Source of the DNA: Apostichopus leukothele
Lineage: Eukaryota; Echinodermata; Holothuroidea; Aspidochirotida; Stichopodidae
Direction: 5' to 3'
Assembly (NCBI GenBank): GCA_010014835.2
Contig: JAAAKB020000013.1
Span: 1,539,154 to 1,562,581 of the forward strand
Length of the DNA: 23,428 bases
Position numbers and translations under genes: made by a program. A model generated the notes under the pieces. The model ran no database searches. It was not told where the DNA came from and worked only from the letters and a program-made list of their open reading frames with translations. Below are positions 19,611-23,428 of the stretch, piece after piece (position 1 is the stretch's first letter; each line of letters begins with the position of its first letter).

Positions 19611-19800
19611 GACCTGACATGCATCGGTGGGGAACCTTCTTCTCAACTCACTGAGAAACTTGTCTATCACGGAGTAGTAAGTCCGTCTCCATTTGACCAT
19701 TGTAGCACTGCGTTATGGCTGACAATTGCGCTGCCATGAATCTTTAGTTGGGGAGGCTAAGAGGGGCTGAGCAAACTTCGGGGATGGCTTAAAGTACTTA
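19611..19800 (-). mobile_element. Internally deleted copy of the same hAT family
   Basis: 19617-19690 matches transposase-gene DNA at 20490-20559 (shared words ATGCATCGGTGG, CAACTCACTGAGAAAC, AGTAGTAA and TCCGTCTCC). At 19688-19691 it jumps straight to sequence matching the element's far end: 19694-19725 equals 23116-23145 (CCATTGTAGCACTGCGTTAT and GGCTGACAA). Then 19741-19796 aligns with the G-rich subterminal part at about 23198-23250. So about 2.5 kb of the family's interior is missing, with TCC/ATT microhomology at the junction. This is the classic structure of a non-autonomous, Ds-like derivative. A TAGTGGCGCTATA word at 19537 could be its decayed left terminus. Its right terminus near 19800 is too decayed to recognise. 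Confidence 0.8.
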
Positions 19801-20057
19801 CTATAATTTAGGCAATTAAGCGTTAGCGGCAACCAGGACCAGACCCCGAAACAATAGGGACCATCTACTCAATATAACTAACCAACATACCAAGTATGAA
19901 GTCTGTGTATCTTTTCATTCACTAGTTATCGTGTTTACATGTTTTTTTACTTTGACCAGAAAATCATTGATGTTCTAACATTTCATAGTTGGATTTCAAC
20001 CATAAACAGAAACTCACGAGTCACGATGATACACCTCCAGAAAATACACCGTTCTTC

Positions 20058-22116
20058 CTAGATTAGAATGATACGCCTATTCCTATGGTTGGCAGCGAAT
20101 GCATCAATAATCATGTCCCTGTTCAACATCTTTGCTCTTTGGGAATTTATGTTTAAGACACCGAGAATACTGGTACGTTTGTCCCCACTACTGTTACGCA
20201 AGTAGGTCTTCAGTTGCTTTAGGCACGAAAAGCTTCTTTCACATGATGCTGAGTTAACTGGAAGTGTAACACTAATACGCACTAGCTTATACAAATCCTT
20301 GAATGCATCTTTGTACGGTTCGAGCATGATGGCAAGTTGCATAGGTGTGTCCACTTCCATTCCCTGCTCCTGCTTCCTGACAATTAACCTTCTTAGTTGG
20401 TGCAGCTCCACAGATCTCCTGATAGCTTGTCCTTGTTCAAAAAGGTTGGATGATTGGGGTTAAGAGCAGATGCCCCCACAAGTACCAGACATGCATCGGT
20501 GGAGAACCTTCTCAACTCACTGAGAAACTTGTCTATCACAGAGTAGTAAATCCGTCTCCTGGTATCAACATTCGAATCGTCATCTTACCCTATGCCTGAT
20601 GTTATGACAAACTCATCTAAGTATCGTGGGGCTGCCCTTTGCCTCTGACGCGCAAGTTGCTTGCGAATCCCTACAGTCTGGCACAATTCTTCAGCATCCT
20701 TTCGTAGTTGCTCCCAACGCTCTTCGTTTCTCATCTCTGCGAGACTAGACATCACATCACCGCTTCAACGAAATCAACTGCTGAGGCAAGCTGGAGATCG
20801 GCGGACTGGAATTGATCTGACAAGGTTTTCGTCAAACGCAGCAACCTCTCCATGAACACCAGATTTGTCACAAATTGGTGATCCAGCAGGGCAGCGAGTG
20901 ACCTTGCCCCACTGGCCCTGTCCACATTTTCTCCTTCCATTAGATGCTTTAGGGTTGGAATGATGGCAGGCAATGTCCTCTTCACAGCTTGACAGGCTGA
21001 GTGTTGGCATGCCCACCTGGTGTCTGATAACCGTTTGAGTTCTACATGTGGGCTTTCTGGGTTCAGCTCCTTTTGGAATTTCAGAAATTTCTGCTGCACC
21101 ACCGACGAGGAGAAAAAATTGTACAGTGATTGGATTGTGACGAAAAACTCAGAGATTGACCTTATATTCTTCACGCAGTCAACTAAAACGAGGTTTAGCC
21201 GATGAGCGTAGCAGTGGATGTATACGGCCTGTGGAACATCTCTTCTGAATCTTTCTTGGACCCCATTGGTGCAACCCGACATAACTGCCGCTCCATCATA
21301 GCACTGGCCGACACAGGCATTGTGGTCAATTTCACATTTTGCTAAACTTTCTTTTATCTTCTGGAGTAACGATTCTGCATCAAGACCTTCAGCCGGTGTG
21401 AAATCCAAGAATTCCTCATGAAGCTCCTGGTTATGGAGGTACCTCACAACAACAGAGATTTGCTCCTTCTTCGCTACATCCTTGTTGCTCTGCTCTGCTT
21501 GTTTCACCTCATCACTTATCTCCTTTCTGATCATACCTGCCATTAGTTCAAAGAGTTCATTCTGTATGTCATGGTGAGTATATTTTGCATTCCTCGGACC
21601 GTTAACTCTCTTTTCAACTGTATCATCATATTTGGCCAGCATATTAAGCAATTCCAAAAAAGTTTGCTCGATTGTTGGATTCAGCCCCTTCTCTGGACAA
21701 CATTTTGACATGCTGTATAGAGGAGTGCATCAACAACTGCTCGAATGTACTGCCGATTTTCCGCCACTGTTTTGGCATGCCCGGCATCTATGGCTCGATA
21801 AATTGTTGCCCCTGTAACTTTCTGCAATTTGAATTCTGCCCAAGCTTGCATCGCAAATTTATGACAAGTATCATGAGCTTTCAGAGACATGGTTACCTTC
21901 TTCCAATTCTTGAATCCGTCGTGGGTGAATGATTGTTCAGCTCGACCAAGATGGCAAGTTGTAAAATGTCGACACGCAAAACAGTAAGCTGCATCTTTGA
22001 CCACGGAATATTCAAGCCAAGAATACTGTTGGTGCCATCTTTTATTGAATGATCTTGTCTGACCACCTTGCATTAACTCGTTGCCTTTTGTGGGGAATTA
22101 CTAGGAAGCGATCCAT
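20058..22116 (-). pseudogene. Broken hAT transposase, ZMYM1/TTF-zinc-finger type
   Basis: The domain order fits the TTF-type zinc finger / DUF4371 / hAT C-terminal dimerisation family, whose host-domesticated relatives include ZMYM1-like proteins. A likely original start at 22116 reads MDRFLVIPHKRQRV, but the linker to the finger is largely deleted. The finger segment (22073-21681) has WLEYSVVKDAAYCFACRHF and the downstream GFKNWKK...H...H pattern. The RNase H-like core (21711-20752) has GPRNAKYTHHDIQNELF, CYDGAAVMSG (candidate catalytic Asp), HCYAHRLNL with the family's CxxH, and LSDTRWACQ. The dimerisation end (20411-20058) has LPVNSASCERSFSCLKQLK. Lesions are the N-terminal deletion, a frameshift near 21690, a 5-bp tandem duplication (ATCAC twice, 20751-20760) shifting frame, a TAA at 20587-20585, and another shift near 20415-20430. 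Few substitutions are visible in the motifs, so decay looks moderate. Confidence 0.9.
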
Positions 22117-23197
22117 GACCTACGAAGATTCAACAAGCAGAAGTGGATTAATTTAGACGTTAAGCTGGATGATGATGATGGGAGTTTTTCTTTAACCAAA
22201 ACACATTTTATGTAGGTCGCGCCCCAACATTTTTTGGCTGAGTGGGGCACAGAAAATAATTCCTATGTCATTTTCAACAGAAGCTCAAAAGTGGAGACGA
22301 GTGCATAAAGGAAAATGTGTATGAGTATGTTAATTATATTTTCTGGTAAAACTGTAAGGAAAATGCAGAAAAGTGAACAATGATGAGTTGAACATCATGT
22401 GTCATTTAGGTCATTGAAAAGTCTAAAGTACCAGTTCTGCGAAATTTTTACAGAAAAGGTACACTGCACACTGTGACATCCCTACTCACGTATGTTACGG
22501 CAGTCCATTTTCAGCATAAAATTTCGTCCCATTTTTAGAAGCTCCGTGAGTATTTCGTTTTTATCCGAAAAATCCTTCATTGTATTTTAGTTACAAAATC
22601 CACCGACACCAACACCTGACAACAGTTAACACTAAGTTAAGCCCCCCTTAGCTACGCGCGAAACGAATTCCGCGAGACAAAAGAAAATCAGAACAGTTCT
22701 CTATTCAAGATGACTCACCTCAGTCCAAATTATCGGAAAACAGTAAACCGCTGCAACTTCGTCACTCTATGTTCGTTATCTTCCAGGTAGGATCAGAGGT
22801 CATTCAGGTCAAGTACGAAGTTCACTGAGTGATGGGCCACAACTTGACAAGTTGAAGAGAAGCGATTGCGGGTGCACAGTTGAAAATTTAGAACACAAGA
22901 GCTGATGGAATGTTTGGCCAATGGCCACAATATTTGAAGGTGAATTGCGCCACCATTGTAGAGTGTTTTATGCTTGCAGTCCTGAGAAACAACTCATCAA
23001 CACCTGGCGGATAAAGCTGGATTCTGAATTGTTTTTATCAGTCACCAAAACAAGGCTTCCTGCACCACAACTGAGTCACTGACTATTATCATGTGAAAAA
23101 TTCATCAAAATTTCCATTGACCATTGTAGCACTGCGTTATGGCTGACAAAATTTGGGTAGGCTATATTGTTTCAATGAGGTTTTTTTTGTTGCCTAT
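22117..23197 (-). other. 5' non-coding part of the hAT element
   Basis: There is no open segment with hAT character upstream of 22116. A TTCGTAG just before the putative start codon could be a splice acceptor, which would put an untranslated exon further right, but no donor could be chosen. A run of GATGATGAT words lies near 22168-22180. Confidence 0.4.
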
Positions 23198-23278
23198 TTC
23201 AGTTGGGGGGGCTAATGGGGGGCTGACTACTTCAGTGGGGGGGCTAAAGCCCCCCCCCCCCCATTGGCGCCGCCACTG

Positions 23279-23428
23279 GAAATCTATACCCTTGGGAATA
23301 CTACCCAGAGTTTTCTGTTTTAAATATGAAATATTTCGCATGAAAAATTAAAAAGTTGTAGGGATGTTTGAGAGTAAGTTTATAACCAAACAAAAAGTCT
23401 TGTTTTGAAAAACAAAACTGTCTACCAA
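23279..23428. other. Flank to the right of the hAT element
   Basis: AT-rich sequence outside the element. The first eight bases, GAAATCTA, would be one copy of the 8-bp target duplication made by hAT insertion. No gene or repeat was recognised. Confidence 0.5.

Larger units (their letters stand above)
19801..23278 (-). mobile_element. hAT DNA transposon, near full length but decayed
   Basis: The right end at 23278 is clear. Read inward on the minus strand it begins CAGTGGCGGCGCCAATGGGG, the canonical hAT-type terminus, followed by G-rich subterminal sequence with 13 G. The transposase gene reads leftward from 22116 to 20058. The left end is not settled: GTTAGCGGCAACCAGG near 19822 could be a decayed copy of the terminus, but the 8 bp outside it (CAATTAAG) do not match the 8 bp outside the right end (GAAATCTA), so no target duplication can be shown. 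If 19822 is right, the element is about 3.45 kb. 22117-23260 is the 5' non-coding part with no recognisable exon. Cut-and-paste by this copy is unlikely given the broken gene. Confidence 0.85.

Noticed and set aside
19394-19739. Small overlapping ORFs on both strands
   Set aside because: They run across the junction of the deleted hAT copy and its flank, and none matches the transposase frame.
20661-21932. + strand and alternative-frame ORFs inside the hAT transposase
   Set aside because: Shadows of the transposase coding strand, which carries clear hAT motifs on the minus strand.
1-23428. Reverse transcriptase, integrase, capsid or envelope sequences, LINE or SINE bodies, tRNA A/B boxes
   Set aside because: Looked for on both strands; no convincing motif such as YxDD, a DDE integrase zinc finger, a GGTTCGANNCC B box with a partner, or a poly-A tailed unit was seen.

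Overview
The window looks like a scaffold piece from an animal genome. It is AT-rich, almost gene-free at the level of long ORFs, full of private tandem repeats, and broken by one assembly gap of exactly 100 N. A marine invertebrate, perhaps an echinoderm or another deuterostome, would fit the ZMYM1-type hAT transposon and the scattered AGGCCTA/CTAGG-type motifs. That placement is an impression, not a measurement. No rRNA, tRNA, CRISPR array or bacterial-type operon was seen.

Left part (1-9400): non-coding DNA with several tandem repeats. These are a perfect 45-bp duplication (356-445), a diverged 55-bp direct repeat (726-856), a ~19-bp minisatellite with a 129-bp higher-order period (2731-3219), and a degenerate ~80-bp array (about 6690-7600). 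At 8387-9267 a chain of short open segments on the + strand is joined by GT-AG signals that keep one reading frame across four introns of 43-94 bp. It reads like a small multi-exon gene of unknown family with a leucine-rich-repeat-like tail. One in-frame stop (8740-8742) splits it, and a decayed copy of one exon end plus its splice donor lies 530 bp downstream.

Middle (9400-18180): mostly empty. It holds a short minisatellite (11678-11801), a perfect 13-bp-stem hairpin (12021-12050), the gap with a 22-G run beside it, two weak minus-strand open segments (13579-14107), a three-copy ~166-bp tandem repeat (14675-15175), and next to that repeat a plausible minus-strand coding exon (15384-15139) with a good acceptor and a strong-context ATG.

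Right part (18180-23428): a compact promoter with two perfect TGACGTCA sites and an inverted pair of E2F-type sites (18191-18298). The first downstream ATG (18480) has a strong Kozak context and is followed two codons later by a GTGAGT splice donor. This is the best candidate host gene start; the rest of that gene would lie beyond an intron running rightward. In that putative intron sits a decayed hAT transposon in antisense (right end 23278, transposase 22116-20058). Immediately to its left is a fragment of a second, internally deleted copy of the same family (about 19611-19800). The clearest observations are the hAT pair, the promoter/first exon and the 129-bp higher-order repeat. I found no convincing new defence or metabolic system.
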